DNA of 64,000 nt, from positions 62,001 through 126,000 of the forward strand of contig JANQGQ010000009.1 of NCBI GenBank assembly GCA_028277185.1, written 5' to 3'. This stretch comes from Woeseiaceae bacterium (GTDB lineage: Bacteria > Pseudomonadota > Gammaproteobacteria > Steroidobacterales > Woeseiaceae). Below the pieces are notes generated by a model. The model did not search any database and was not told the origin of the DNA. It saw nothing but the letters and a program-made list of their open reading frames with translations. A program made the position numbers and the translations under genes. This document shows positions 44,932 through 53,233 of the stretch, piece after piece (within the stretch, counting starts at the first letter, position 1; every line of letters begins with the position of its first letter).

Positions 44932-46776
44932 TCAGGCCGCCGTCCGCCGTTGCGGGTCTTCCCAGTTGCGCAACCAGGTTTCGGCCCGAATACCGTTTAA
45001 AACGGCACCCAGCTCCTCGCCGCGTATCAGACTGCGTTCGGACAGGAGCCGCTCCAGTTCGCGCCGGTCGAGAATACCCGCGTTTACCATGGCGCCGTCG
45101 AGGAGGCGTTCACGCACGAAGGCCGCATTCTCCACCAGCATCCGGGTGAAGTAGCTCGTCGTGCTGCCCTTCGTCCGTCGATGAATGATCTCCGCCGGAA
45201 CCTGCCCTTCGAAGGCTTCGCGAACCAAGCCACGCGACTTGCCGCGGTGCGCCAGCACGTAGGTCGGGATCTGCAGGCAGAGTTCGATCAGCGGTTGCGA
45301 GATCAGCGGATGAACCAGCTCAGCACCCGGATCGGGCATTCGGTAGAAGGGCTGACAGTCGACGACGTTGAATATCTGCCGGATCTTGCTGGCCGGCAGG
45401 GACCCGGCTCGCCGAACCCACGGGTGCGCGTAGGCATCCGGATGCAGGCCGGCACGGGCCTGGGCACTGAGGATTGCCGGCATTCTGAAATGGAATTCGT
45501 AAGGATCGAAGGGCCGCGCCAGCAGCCCGTAGCGCGCCACGGCTGCCCACGTCGACCAGACCGATTTGGCCGTCATACGACTGGTGTCTTTGACGACCCG
45601 AACGAGCTCTGGCCGTAAGCCGTGCCGCCGGGCGTATTCGGCGGCGATCAGGTCGGTGGCCGCGTGCTGAAACAGGTGATCGCCGCCCTGCCCGCTGAAG
45701 ACCGCTCCCGCGCGGCGCTCGCTTACCAGGCGCCGCTTCACGAGCTCCGGAGCCGGGATGAGACCCAGCATAGATGGCGTGGCGCGCCTCGATCGATCCA
45801 ACAAGCTTTCGAGCGGTGCTTCCGAGACGCGGGCTTCGGCTTCGACGAGCTCGAAGCCGGTGCTCCGCGCCGCAAGCTCTGCATAGGATCGCTCATCGGC
45901 TTCGGATAAGTCGGAGAAGTAGTGCAGACAGACTACATCGGTGTCGACGTTGGCTTCGGCAAGGCAAGCCGCGACGATGGACGAGTCGAGACCGCCCGAC
46001 AGTTCGTGCACGATGCCGTCATAGCTGGAGGCCCAGGCGTTGACGCAGTGCCGTACGGCTTCGCGCAGGGTCGCCCTTGCCGCGTCAGGGTCTTCGATTG
46101 TGTTCGCCTCACACACGGCGACGGGATCCCAGTAGAACGAGCGTCTCATCCGGCGGGCGGGCGCATCGCCATCGTCGTCGTCGATGGCCAGGCACTCTCC
46201 GGCGTACAGTTGGGTCACTTCCCTGAAACCGGTGGATCGCGTAATCAAGCGGGTATGCAGAAAGAATGCGGTCACGTGATCCCAGTCGACCGAGAACGGC
46301 GGCAGCTCGAGCAGAGCGCAGTCCTCGATATCGGAAAGAATCACGTCGACGCCGGCGGCGTGGGTCAGGTGGCATTGCAATCCACCGCTCGGATCCCTGA
46401 GCAGGTAGCGCACCCGGCCGGCGGGCGCGAGCAGGAACGCTACGTAGTGGCCCCAGTAGTGCTCGACGAGGTGCAGGCCACGCGACTCGATCAGGCGTTT
46501 CGATTCACGCTCGTCGAAAGCAGGATCGGAAGGGGTGGCGGTGTCGTCCGGCCCGCTCTCGAACAGTTTGCCGAGGACGACGCCGCCATCGTGCTTAAGA
46601 GTATAGGCGTGGCAGGCACCGGAGGCGTGGGGCACGTGAAATACACGCAGGCCTGGAACGTCGAGCACCCGCTGCCAGCCGTGTGAACTCGAAAGCAGTA
46701 AATGCGTCAGTCGCTGTGCGGCGGCCGCCCTGGCCGGATTCCTCGCGTTCCAACAGAATGCCGCGTATCGATACAC
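44932..46776 (-). CDS. Lasso peptide isopeptide bond-forming cyclase C2
   Basis: A 614-residue asparagine-synthetase-like cyclase with a GTG start at 46776. The PP-loop is VHELSGGLDSSIVAACLAEA and the second ATP-site segment VFSGQGGDHLFQHAA. N-terminal region: MYRYAAFCWNARNPARAA and YWGHYVAFLLAPAG. It is transcribed after two tandem precursor genes (88 bp after the second). No B-type protease is encoded in this locus, so it would depend on the protease of locus 1 or 3, or it is not functional. Confidence 0.93.
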   Translation of the reverse strand: MYRYAAFCWNARNPARAAAAQRLTHLLLSSSHGWQRVLDVPGLRVFHVPHASGACHAYTLKHDGGVVLGKLFESGPDDTATPSDPAFDERESKRLIESRGLHLVEHYWGHYVAFLLAPAGRVRYLLRDPSGGLQCHLTHAAGVDVILSDIEDCALLELPPFSVDWDHVTAFFLHTRLITRSTGFREVTQLYAGECLAIDDDDGDAPARRMRRSFYWDPVAVCEANTIEDPDAARATLREAVRHCVNAWASSYDGIVHELSGGLDSSIVAACLAEANVDTDVVCLHYFSDLSEADERSYAELAARSTGFELVEAEARVSEAPLESLLDRSRRATPSMLGLIPAPELVKRRLVSERRAGAVFSGQGGDHLFQHAATDLIAAEYARRHGLRPELVRVVKDTSRMTAKSVWSTWAAVARYGLLARPFDPYEFHFRMPAILSAQARAGLHPDAYAHPWVRRAGSLPASKIRQIFNVVDCQPFYRMPDPGAELVHPLISQPLIELCLQIPTYVLAHRGKSRGLVREAFEGQVPAEIIHRRTKGSTTSYFTRMLVENAAFVRERLLDGAMVNAGILDRRELERLLSERSLIRGEELGAVLNGIRAETWLRNWEDPQRRTAA

Positions 46777-46862
46777 GCCTGGCGTCGCTTGGTCTTACTG
46801 GCGGCGGCGCGCGACTGACGGCCAGGCTCCGCGCGGCCGCTTCATCGCTGACGCGACGAGAT

Positions 46863-46985
46863 TCAGCAAGGACGGTCCGGGTCCAGGCGGAAGTCGCAAA
46901 CGTACGATTCGTACTCGAAGACTTGAGCTACACCCTTCGTTTCTTCCGTGACCACGCCAAGCTCAATCAGGATTTCTTCGTTCAT
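46863..46985 (-). CDS. Lasso peptide precursor A2a
   Basis: A 40-residue gene with the ribosome site GGAG. Leader MNEEILIELGVVTEETK (Thr at -2) and a 23-residue core beginning GVAQVFEYESYVCDF with Cys13 and a second Cys as the last residue, 23. Gly1 and the side chain of Glu9 (or Glu7) could form the ring; Cys13 and Cys23 could pair. It is a paralogue of A2b 68 bp upstream; both share the YVCDFR block in the core and a near-identical leader. Confidence 0.86.
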   Translation of the reverse strand: MNEEILIELGVVTEETKGVAQVFEYESYVCDFRLDPDRPC

Positions 46986-47053
46986 GAGTTTCTCCATTTC
47001 AGTTTAGGTAAGGCGATCCCGGAGACTTCCGGCGCACTCTGATTCGACTGAAA

Positions 47054-47176
47054 TCAGCAGCTCTCGTCGCCGGCTCTGCGGAAGTCACAGACATACACTT
47101 CCCACTCCCAGAATGCGGTTTCGCCTTTGGTCTCTTCGGTAACTACACCGAGCCCAATCAGGATTTCTTCGTTCAT
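47054..47176 (-). CDS. Lasso peptide precursor A2b
   Basis: A 40-residue gene, first in the locus 2 transcript. Leader MNEEILIGLGVVTEETK; core of 23 residues starting GETAFWEWEVYVCDF with Cys13 and Cys23. Glu9 (or Glu7) is the likely ring acceptor. Leader and YVCDFR block are conserved with A2a while ring residues differ, as expected for diversified precursors read by one set of enzymes. Ribosome site GATGGAG. Confidence 0.86.
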   Translation of the reverse strand: MNEEILIGLGVVTEETKGETAFWEWEVYVCDFRRAGDESC

Positions 47177-47232
47177 GACTTTCTCCATCGCGGTTTAGAT
47201 ACGGTTGAGTCGTCGTTCCGTTCAACAGAATC

Positions 47233-47262
47233 AACGTAGGGCACACCGTAAAGATCAGTCAA
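47233..47262 (-). promoter_or_regulatory. Promoter of locus 2 precursors
   Basis: On the minus strand TTGACT and TACGTT are 18 bp apart, followed by about 56 bp to the ATG of A2b. The same pattern, with TTTTGAC after AATAGATTC, is found before the decayed precursor at 51207, and a related one precedes the locus 3 precursors. Confidence 0.68.
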
Positions 47263-47466
47263 AAGAATCTATTTGGAGTCAGGCAATGCGCGGGCGCGCT
47301 TGCCGATTGCCGCGGTTCAGCGTCGCGTTCGGGTAACGGTGCCCGGAAGATGGACGCCGCCAGCGTTTCGGGGTACCGCATAGATTCGGCAGGGCCCAAG
47401 CCAGCCATATGCTGCTGAATCTACGTTCTTACGCCATATTCGTGTCGGAAATCTCAGCCAAATCAT

Positions 47467-47492
47467 GACTATTGTCTGTACAGACAATAGTC
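47467..47492. promoter_or_regulatory. Operator palindrome upstream of XRE regulator 2
   Basis: A perfect 26-bp palindrome made of GACTATTGTCTG, TA and the reverse complement. It is the same site as at 44617 and lies 21 bp before the GTG start of the regulator. It is also about 290 bp from the divergent precursor A2b. Confidence 0.8.
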
Positions 47493-47513
47493 GCAACCCC
47501 GTACTCTTGGCGG

Positions 47514-47750
47514 GTGGCTACTCCGATCTCAGCAACGCTCTTTGGCGACATCCTCCGGCGGCTCCGCAAGAACGCGAAGCTGACGCACGAGCAGCTGGCC
47601 GAGAAGGCGGAGTGCCACCCGACCTACATCAGCCTCGTAGAGCGCGGCAAGCGCAATCCGAGCCTCGACATGGTGCTTCGGCTTAGCCGGGCGCTCGAGT
47701 GCCCCGCGTGGAAACTCGTCCGGGAGACCGAGCACAAGCTATGGTCCTGA
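47514..47750 (+). CDS. XRE-family regulator 2 (controller-protein-like)
   Basis: A 78-residue helix-turn-helix protein from GTG 47514; a longer reading would begin inside the operator. Key segments: DILRRLRKNAKLTHEQLAEK, AECHPTYISLVERGKRNPSL and LVRETEHKLWS. It is a sister of the gene at 44666. Together the two bracket the precursor and cyclase genes of locus 2, and both have the same palindrome, so they may compete for or share the same sites. Its end overlaps the cytochrome-rhodanese gene by 12 bases. Confidence 0.87.
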   Translation: MATPISATLFGDILRRLRKNAKLTHEQLAEKAECHPTYISLVERGKRNPSLDMVLRLSRALECPAWKLVRETEHKLWS

Positions 47751-48887
47751 GGGTGCTCCTCCAGCGGTCTGGCCGGCACCGGTCGCCGCTGGTTGAACCT
47801 CTGCTGTCGTCTGGCCCTGGTAAACCGGATACCCGAACGACACCCATCCCCGTATGCCTTCCCATAGCACCGCGGTATTGGTGAATCCAAGCTCCCGGAT
47901 CATCGTATTGACGCGCTCGGCCGCGGCCCTTGGACAGGCGCAGTAGGTCACGATCATCGTTCCGTCGTCGGGCAGGTCCTGCAGGAACGTGTCGAGCTCG
48001 CTGTACTCGGTGTAATACGGAATCGGCACGGAGCCTTCGATATTGTAAACCTGCCACTGGGCCGGGGACCGCGTGTCGAGCAGGACGATACGTTTCCTGG
48101 CCTGCAGCGCTTCCAGCAAGTCAGCAGACATGACGTAGAGATCGTCCTTCAAATTGAACTCGGCTTTCGGGGAATCGGGATTGAGCACATAGTCGCCTGC
48201 CGGGGGCGGTGATCGCAGAACCGGCTTTTCAACCGTCCAGCCGGTCGCGCGGCTGCGGAGAAACGCGGTGACACCGTCGATTTCCTCGTCCGACAGCGTC
48301 TCACCGAAAGCCGCCATCTCCGTGCCGTCCCGTCCATGCTCTATCGCATACCTGAGAAAGTTGTCCGTGGTCAGCGACAACATGGCCTGATTGCCCAGGG
48401 CGGTTCCGGTACCCCCTTCGCCGTTTTGGCCATGGCATGAGGCGCACTGCTCGGCGTAGATCTTCTTACCGACATCGATGTCGCCGTCGACGGCATCGTA
48501 GGAAGGCGTATACGGTTCCGTAGCTACGTGACTCTGCAGCCAAAGGGTGAGGTCCCGAATCTCGTACTTCGTCATCGGGCCACCCATCTCGTCGAGATAC
48601 GCAGCCATCGGAGTACCGAATCGACCGTAGGACGTGGTGAAGTAGATTTCGCGCATCCCCGACGTCATCAGAGACGTCGACCGGAGCGACGGAGCGTGAT
48701 CGTTGACGTGGCCCTGGCGATCTTCGCCGTGGCAGAGAGCGCAGTACTGCTGATAGTTTGCCGCAGCGGCGGCGGACTGTTCCTCGCTCAACTGCGGTGG
48801 CTGCGCCGATAAGGCGGGTGCAGAAACAGCCAGTGCAGCGAGGACTGACACAATGCGGTACCGGTTCTTATCGATCATTGCGCTCAC
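47739..48887 (-). CDS. Fusion of two cytochrome c domains and a rhodanese domain
   Basis: A 382-residue exported protein. A signal peptide (VLAALAVSAPALSA) is followed by two c-type haem sites, CALCHGEDRQG and CASCHGQNGEG, each in its own cytochrome domain, and then a rhodanese domain with IVLLDTRSPAQWQVYNIEGS and the active-site cysteine in YCACPRAAAE. Such a combination would couple sulfur transfer to periplasmic electron transfer. It sits between the lasso regulators and the exporter, with no known link to either. Confidence 0.85.
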   Translation of the reverse strand: MSAMIDKNRYRIVSVLAALAVSAPALSAQPPQLSEEQSAAAAANYQQYCALCHGEDRQGHVNDHAPSLRSTSLMTSGMREIYFTTSYGRFGTPMAAYLDEMGGPMTKYEIRDLTLWLQSHVATEPYTPSYDAVDGDIDVGKKIYAEQCASCHGQNGEGGTGTALGNQAMLSLTTDNFLRYAIEHGRDGTEMAAFGETLSDEEIDGVTAFLRSRATGWTVEKPVLRSPPPAGDYVLNPDSPKAEFNLKDDLYVMSADLLEALQARKRIVLLDTRSPAQWQVYNIEGSVPIPYYTEYSELDTFLQDLPDDGTMIVTYCACPRAAAERVNTMIRELGFTNTAVLWEGIRGWVSFGYPVYQGQTTAEVQPAATGAGQTAGGAPSGP

Positions 48888-48960
48888 TTTATGACCTATA
48901 GGGTAGCAACGATGCTAACGGCGCTCGGGAAAAATCTGAAAAATATCCGGAAGTCCGCGC

Positions 48961-50784
48961 TCAAACCGCCCTTTCGTACTGCTTCTTCGGCTCATGCCGC
49001 TGGGTATTCCACATCGTGTGATACACCGATTCAAGTCGAAGCAGGTCCCGATGCGTGCCGCGCTCGACGATCCTTCCCTGTTCGAGCACGAGGATTTCGT
49101 CTGCCGCGACGATGGTCGAGAGCCGATGTGCGATGACCAGCGTCGTCGTACCCTTCGAAACCTCCTCGATATTGCGGAGGATTTTCTGCTCCGTCTTCGA
49201 ATCCAGTGACGACGTCGCTTCATCGAACACGAATATCCTGGGCTTCTTGAGCGCAGCCCGGGCAATCGCGACGCGCTGTTTCTCGCCACCGGAGAGCTTC
49301 AGCCCACGCTCACCAACCAGCGTGTCATAGCCCTCCGGGCGCGCGGCTATGAAATCGTGAATATGAGCAAGCTTAGCGGAAGCCTCTATGTCTTCCTGGG
49401 AACTATCTGCGCCGCCCATCGCGATGTTGTAGGCAATCGTGTCATTGAACAACACGGTATCCTGCGGAACCACGGCGATGTCAGCCCTGAGGCCCGCTCC
49501 GCAAACGGTGGAGATTGGCACGCCGTCGATCAGGATACGTCCGCTATCGGGCTCCCAGAACCGCACGAGCAGTCGAACGAGGGAAGACTTACCCGAACCG
49601 CTAGGGCCGACGAGTGCAACGGTCTTCCCGGCGGGAACCGTAAAACTCACATCCTCGAGAATCCGGCGCTCATCGTTGTAGGAGAACGACACGCCCTCGA
49701 ACACCAATTCGCCCGGCCCCGGCGGCAGTGTCCTGACTTTGCCGGATGACGCCTGCTCCGGCTCCTGATGAAACACGTCGATCATTTTCTCGATGAACGC
49801 GACGCCTTGCGCGATATCTCTGAACGCAAATCCGAGCATCTCCATCGGTCGAAATACTTGCAGCATGTAAGCATGGACCAGCACAAAATCGCCGAGGCTC
49901 ATGCGCCCTTGCTGAACCTCGCCTGCAGCTATGTATACGGAAGTGCCGAGGGACACGGCAAAAATTGTCCCAACGACAACACCATTCGTCGCCTTGCGGG
50001 AAAAGAACTGTGCCCAACGTGACTCCGTTTCGGCGAAGGCTTCGTCCATGCGATCGTGCATGCGAGGCTCGGCGCTGAAGGACTTGATAGTCTCGTAGTT
50101 GATGATGCTGTCCGTCATCAGTGCATTGGCGTCGATATGAGCGGAGGACACAGCGCGAGCAGGGTGCGTCAGCTGTACCGCACCAACCGCAAACGCAACC
50201 GCATAGCAAGCCATTGTTGCGCCGATTATTGCCAGAAAGACCGGTTGACCCAGCACAACGAGTACAGCGCTCATCGTGGCAATCTCCACAACGACGGGCA
50301 GCACGGTCATCACAAGATGCTGAACCAACATGCGATATCCAGTCAGACCGTTGGTAAGCGTCTGGCTCAGGGCACCGGTCTTGCGGTCCAAATGAAAGCG
50401 CAATGGCAGCGCCATAATCTGCTTGAACAACCGCAGACTGAGATTGCGATGCAGCCGTTGGTTAGCCCGGCCGATAACCAGCCCGCGCAGCTCGCCGAGG
50501 AATCGAGACAGCCAGTGGCTGGCGGCGTATGCGAGAACCAGAAATCCAACCGCAAGATATATTCCATCCAGTGCGCCCGGATTGGTCAGGCGATCGACAA
50601 TGAGCTTCAGTACGACCGGCGACAGCGCTGCCAACGCCGACGAGATCAGGACAACAAGTAGCGCAAACGCAAACAGCAGCCTTAGCCGTCCGGTGACCTC
50701 GTCAGCCAAGAGACGGAGGGCAGATACCCAAGGCGGCGGAGCGCTTCGGTGCCTTCGCTCGCCGATGCTGGAATCGTTAGTCAC
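48961..50784 (-). CDS. ABC exporter, permease-ATPase fusion (putative lasso exporter)
   Basis: A 607-residue half-transporter with six membrane helices and a C-terminal ATPase. Walker A VGPSGSGKSSLVRLL, signature LSGGEKQRVAIARA and Walker B IFVFDEATSSLD are present. It belongs to the ATM1/MsbA-like group used by lasso clusters (D gene) for export and self-protection. Upstream on the same strand lie a cyclase remnant and a precursor pseudogene, so it was probably the last gene of a lasso operon that has decayed. It may now serve the intact loci; no other exporter is in the island. Confidence 0.85.
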   Translation of the reverse strand: MTNDSSIGERRHRSAPPPWVSALRLLADEVTGRLRLLFAFALLVVLISSALAALSPVVLKLIVDRLTNPGALDGIYLAVGFLVLAYAASHWLSRFLGELRGLVIGRANQRLHRNLSLRLFKQIMALPLRFHLDRKTGALSQTLTNGLTGYRMLVQHLVMTVLPVVVEIATMSAVLVVLGQPVFLAIIGATMACYAVAFAVGAVQLTHPARAVSSAHIDANALMTDSIINYETIKSFSAEPRMHDRMDEAFAETESRWAQFFSRKATNGVVVGTIFAVSLGTSVYIAAGEVQQGRMSLGDFVLVHAYMLQVFRPMEMLGFAFRDIAQGVAFIEKMIDVFHQEPEQASSGKVRTLPPGPGELVFEGVSFSYNDERRILEDVSFTVPAGKTVALVGPSGSGKSSLVRLLVRFWEPDSGRILIDGVPISTVCGAGLRADIAVVPQDTVLFNDTIAYNIAMGGADSSQEDIEASAKLAHIHDFIAARPEGYDTLVGERGLKLSGGEKQRVAIARAALKKPRIFVFDEATSSLDSKTEQKILRNIEEVSKGTTTLVIAHRLSTIVAADEILVLEQGRIVERGTHRDLLRLESVYHTMWNTQRHEPKKQYERAV

Positions 50785-50799
50785 GTAAAGCCGCCTTCC

Positions 50800-50963
50800 A
50801 CTGTCTCGTGTCTTTCCAGTCGCTCAACCAAGCTGCGGCCTGAATACCTGTTAGCACGGAATGTTGATGCGGAGTTCAACTCCTCGCGGTGTATCAGATC
50901 GCGTCCCGACAGCAGCTTTGTCGGATCCCGGACGTTCCAGCAGAATGCGGCGTATCGAAACAT
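50800..50963 (-). pseudogene. Lasso cyclase reduced to its two ends
   Basis: The beginning MFRYAAFCWNVRDPTK matches the N-terminus of cyclase C2 (MYRYAAFCWNARNPAR) and is joined to LLSGRDLIHREEL, which matches a C2 segment near residue 585 (LLSERSLIRGEEL). Further on, in another frame, VLTGIQAAAWLSDW matches the C2 C-terminus VLNGIRAETWLRNW. So about 570 codons of the middle are missing and the tail is frameshifted. The remains start just upstream of the exporter. Confidence 0.84.
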
Positions 50964-51032
50964 GCTTCCAGACCTGTCACGCGTGCGCAGCCTAAGCACT
51001 GGGCAGATCTTTCACGGGAGATGTGAGCAGGC

Positions 51033-51150
51033 TCAGCAACAATCAGCCTTGCGGAAGTCACAAACAGACCCTTCGCGGTAATCTAAAGTACGCTTCGCCC
51101 TTCGTCTCTTCCCAGACCACGCCAAGCTCGGCCAAGACTTCTTCATTGAT
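51033..51150 (-). pseudogene. Decayed lasso precursor of the locus 2 type
   Basis: The reading INEEVLAELGVVWEETKGEA corresponds to the A2 leader and core start, but the start codon is ATC instead of ATG. The end in another frame reads VCDFRKADCC, which corresponds to the C-terminal part of the A2 cores, so at least one frameshift is present. It was once the first gene of a precursor, cyclase, exporter operon. Confidence 0.8.
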
Positions 51151-51206
51151 GAATCTCTACGTTGCGGCCCAGATAAGACTGAATCGTCATGCCGTGCGCC
51201 GAAACA

Positions 51207-51236
51207 AAGTTAGAGCAAGCTGTGAAGAGCCGTCAA
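51207..51236 (-). promoter_or_regulatory. Promoter remnant before the decayed precursor
   Basis: Minus strand TTGACG and TAACTT are separated by 18 bp, and the upstream AATAGATTCT block matches the locus 2 promoter. It shows that the decayed locus had the same control region. Confidence 0.6.
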
Positions 51237-51444
51237 AAGAATCTATTCTTTGGAGAGAATAGGCGTTCGACTCGGGTGATCGGGTTTAAAGGTCGCGGAT
51301 TACCCTGACATTTCTGAGCAGCCTGCTTGTCTCCCGTCGTTTGAAGAGTCTAAAGAACGCCGCTTCTGCTAGACGGCCCTATGGCACGCTGACCAACCGC
51401 TATGGTATTCATCGAACCCCTTCTTCTCTCGCGGCGGGAATAAA

Positions 51445-51588
51445 ATGGGTGAGCTCAAGTTAAGACCACTTCCAGATACACTTGACAGCTCCTGCACACC
51501 GCTCTACCTCGGCCCTTTGTGCGAGTGTTACCTTGGTTGCCTAGAGCCTGCTGATGTTATCGACCCGGGCTGGATTATTTGCCCCTAG
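51445..51588 (+). pseudogene. Degenerate locus 3-type precursor copy
   Basis: A 47-codon reading whose last part, LGPLCECYL and VIDPGWIICP, follows the locus 3 cores (LGPECEVFN, EIDDPEVWRDCP). At the leader-core border TLDS replaces TLGS by one base change (GGC to GAC), so Gly1 is lost and no macrolactam could form. The leader is poorly conserved. I read it as an inactive remnant, although a diverged peptide cannot be excluded. Confidence 0.45.
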
Positions 51589-51731
51589 CCTAGTTGGATT
51601 TCGAATGTGCACCGAGGCATCGCTGCGTTCCTCTTGTTTGGTAGGGTGTACCCGTCAAACACTTTCACGACAAGTCGGTCGGAAGCCCTTGTCGGATCTC
51701 GACGCGCCGGTTTACTCTGGTTTTTGCCACT

Positions 51732-51816
51732 GAGTTGGGTCTCTTATCCGAGAAGACGTTGGGGTGTCGATTCTCCTTGGTGCGAGGAGTACTTGCTCAA
51801 CTCAACGTCCGCTTAG
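51732..51816 (+). pseudogene. Frameshifted precursor remnant
   Basis: ELGLLSEKTLG in one frame is the locus 3 leader end (ELGLVSERTLG), and GVDSPWCEEYLLNSTSA in the next frame is a core with the conserved Cys7-Glu8. A one-base shift at the leader-core junction separates them. No convincing start codon is left upstream. Confidence 0.65.
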
Positions 51817-51935
51817 CCAGAGGAAAGCGCGTTTCCTTACCCCTGCGTTAGCGGTGGTTCGGATGTGCGTTGCGATGCTCCCCGTGCTTCACGCAGCACC
51901 GCTCCAAAAGAGCATGCATCGCACTTTGGATTAGT

Positions 51936-51964
51936 TTGACGGCTTTCCCACAGCAATCTACGTT
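51936..51964 (+). promoter_or_regulatory. Promoter of precursor A3c
   Basis: TTGACG and TACGTT with a 17-bp spacer. The block TTTGACGGCTTTC is identical to that before the other locus 3 precursors at 53145 and 53603. Confidence 0.62.
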
Positions 51965-52023
51965 AGCTCCTGCCGCAATGACACAGTCATCGACCAACTT
52001 GAAAAATTGTCAAGAAGAAGTCG

Positions 52024-52158
52024 ATGAACTCTGATGAAATCGTCATTGAGTGGGGCCCCGTATTCGAGAAGACCTTGGGTTCTACTGGCACTTACTGCGA
52101 AGGGGTAAACCCCGCAATTCCAGAAGAGCCGGAAAATGGCGGATACGCTTGCGGCTAG
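52024..52158 (+). CDS. Lasso peptide precursor A3c (diverged copy)
   Basis: A 44-residue gene. The leader MNSDEIVIEWGPVFEKTL differs at few places from that of A3a/A3b and keeps Thr at -2. The 26-residue core starts GSTGTYCEGVNPAIP and has Cys7, the ring candidate Glu8, and Cys25 next to the C-terminus, the same layout as A3a and A3b but with otherwise new residues. The ribosome site is weak (AGAAG). An imperfect hairpin follows at about 52176-52201. Confidence 0.78.
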   Translation: MNSDEIVIEWGPVFEKTLGSTGTYCEGVNPAIPEEPENGGYACG

Positions 52159-52430
52159 GTTAATCGTATCCCTATGGTGCGCGTGCGCAACGCAGCACAC
52201 CGCTTGTCGTGCACGACCGACTCTAGCTCGCAGACGACACTTTGTGCCGGCTTTCGACGTGCCGCAATCGCTGGCTCGCATCACGTAAGTGCATAATGAA
52301 GGCGTGGTTCAGCAATCGGTTCAGCGGCCCGCTGACCAGTGCGCAAGCTTCCCTGAAAGGTAGACAAGTCATGGGCCGAGAGTCTTAGCAGTGAGCTTGC
52401 CTCAAAAAAGGCAAGGTTCTTAAGTGGAAT

Positions 52431-52609
52431 TCACCCGCTTCTGAGTTCCGCCGATTGATGTGGTCTGACGTATTCGTTTGGCGTCAGATGTCCCAGTGCG
52501 CTGTGTGGCCTTTCGTGATTGTAATCCATTCGCCATGCTTCGATCTGCGCACGCGCATCCGCGAGTGATTCGAACTCGTAGCAGTTCAAACACTCGTCCC
52601 GCAGACGAC
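52431..52609 (-). mobile_element. IS3-family transposase remnant (OrfB C-terminus)
   Basis: On the minus strand the reading RLRDECLNCYEFESLADAR, QIEAWRMDYNHERPHSALGH and LTPNEYVRP ends at a stop codon. This is the C-terminal part of the integrase domain of IS3-family transposases, with the catalytic glutamate region just before. Nothing of the rest of the element is seen. Confidence 0.8.
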
Positions 52610-52861
52610 CTTCCGCTGAAGCACCGTCACCGGCAGCCGAATCGGCGCCGCGCCCTTCACTCGCCGGCGCAGCCAGTTCTCGTACGGCGCCAGTTTGCGC
52701 GGTCGGCCCGGACCGCGCTGCTCGACCGGCGTCAGCGCCTCACCCCACAGGTACTTTCTGACCCTGTCGCGAGAGATCCCAAGCTCCTTCTCAGTTCCCC
52801 GTATGCACATCCCGCGACGAGACAGTATCTTGATTTCCATCACTTCTTCCTTTGTCAGCAT
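52610..52861 (-). mobile_element. IS21-family IstA remnant (N-terminus)
   Basis: The N-terminal 80 residues of an IstA transposase (MLTKEEVMEIKILSRRGM, ELGISRDRVRKYL, PYENWLRRRV). The gene is cut at about residue 82, where the sequence runs into the IS3 fragment. Confidence 0.8.
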
Positions 52862-52900
52862 CCGACCAGCCCCACAATACGTCGGCCCGATTCAAACAAA

Positions 52901-52955
52901 GGTGGGTCAACAATTTTGCCCGCAAAGGGTCAGTTTCCAATGTCCGGTGACAGCT
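52901..52955. mobile_element. IS21-type terminal sequence
   Basis: The sequence GGTGGGTCAACAATTTTGCC, then GCAAAGGGTCAG and CCAATGTCCGGTGACA, is of the kind found at the ends of IS21-family elements near istA. It lies just outside the IstA fragment, so one end of the element remains. Confidence 0.5.
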
Positions 52956-53144
52956 TCTGGAAGCTCTATCGACGTCTGATGGATTTCGGTGCGAAATGCA
53001 TTCGGCCAGCGCAACGCCTAGTTTCCCAGAGTGATGAGCGTTTCCCTCCCCCTTAAGGAGTTCTCTTTGGGACGTGAATGGTCCTGCGAACATCTTGTTC
53101 TGCACGCTACGGCGTCGAGTTCATATGCGGCCCTTCAGATATAT

Positions 53145-53174
53145 TTGACGGCTTTCGGCACGCTTCGATAGGTT
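53145..53174 (+). promoter_or_regulatory. Promoter of precursor A3a
   Basis: TTGACG (53145-53150) and TAGGTT (53169-53174) with an 18-bp spacer; repeated before A3b. Confidence 0.66.
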
Positions 53175-53233
53175 AGCTTTCGCCACGATGATGTGGCCGT
53201 TTAACAACCCCCAAAACTGTGAAGGAGCTATCC

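Noticed and set aside
44666..47750. Restriction-modification system suggested by the two controller-like regulators
   Set aside because: No methyltransferase or endonuclease gene occurs nearby; the genes between them are lasso precursors and a cyclase.
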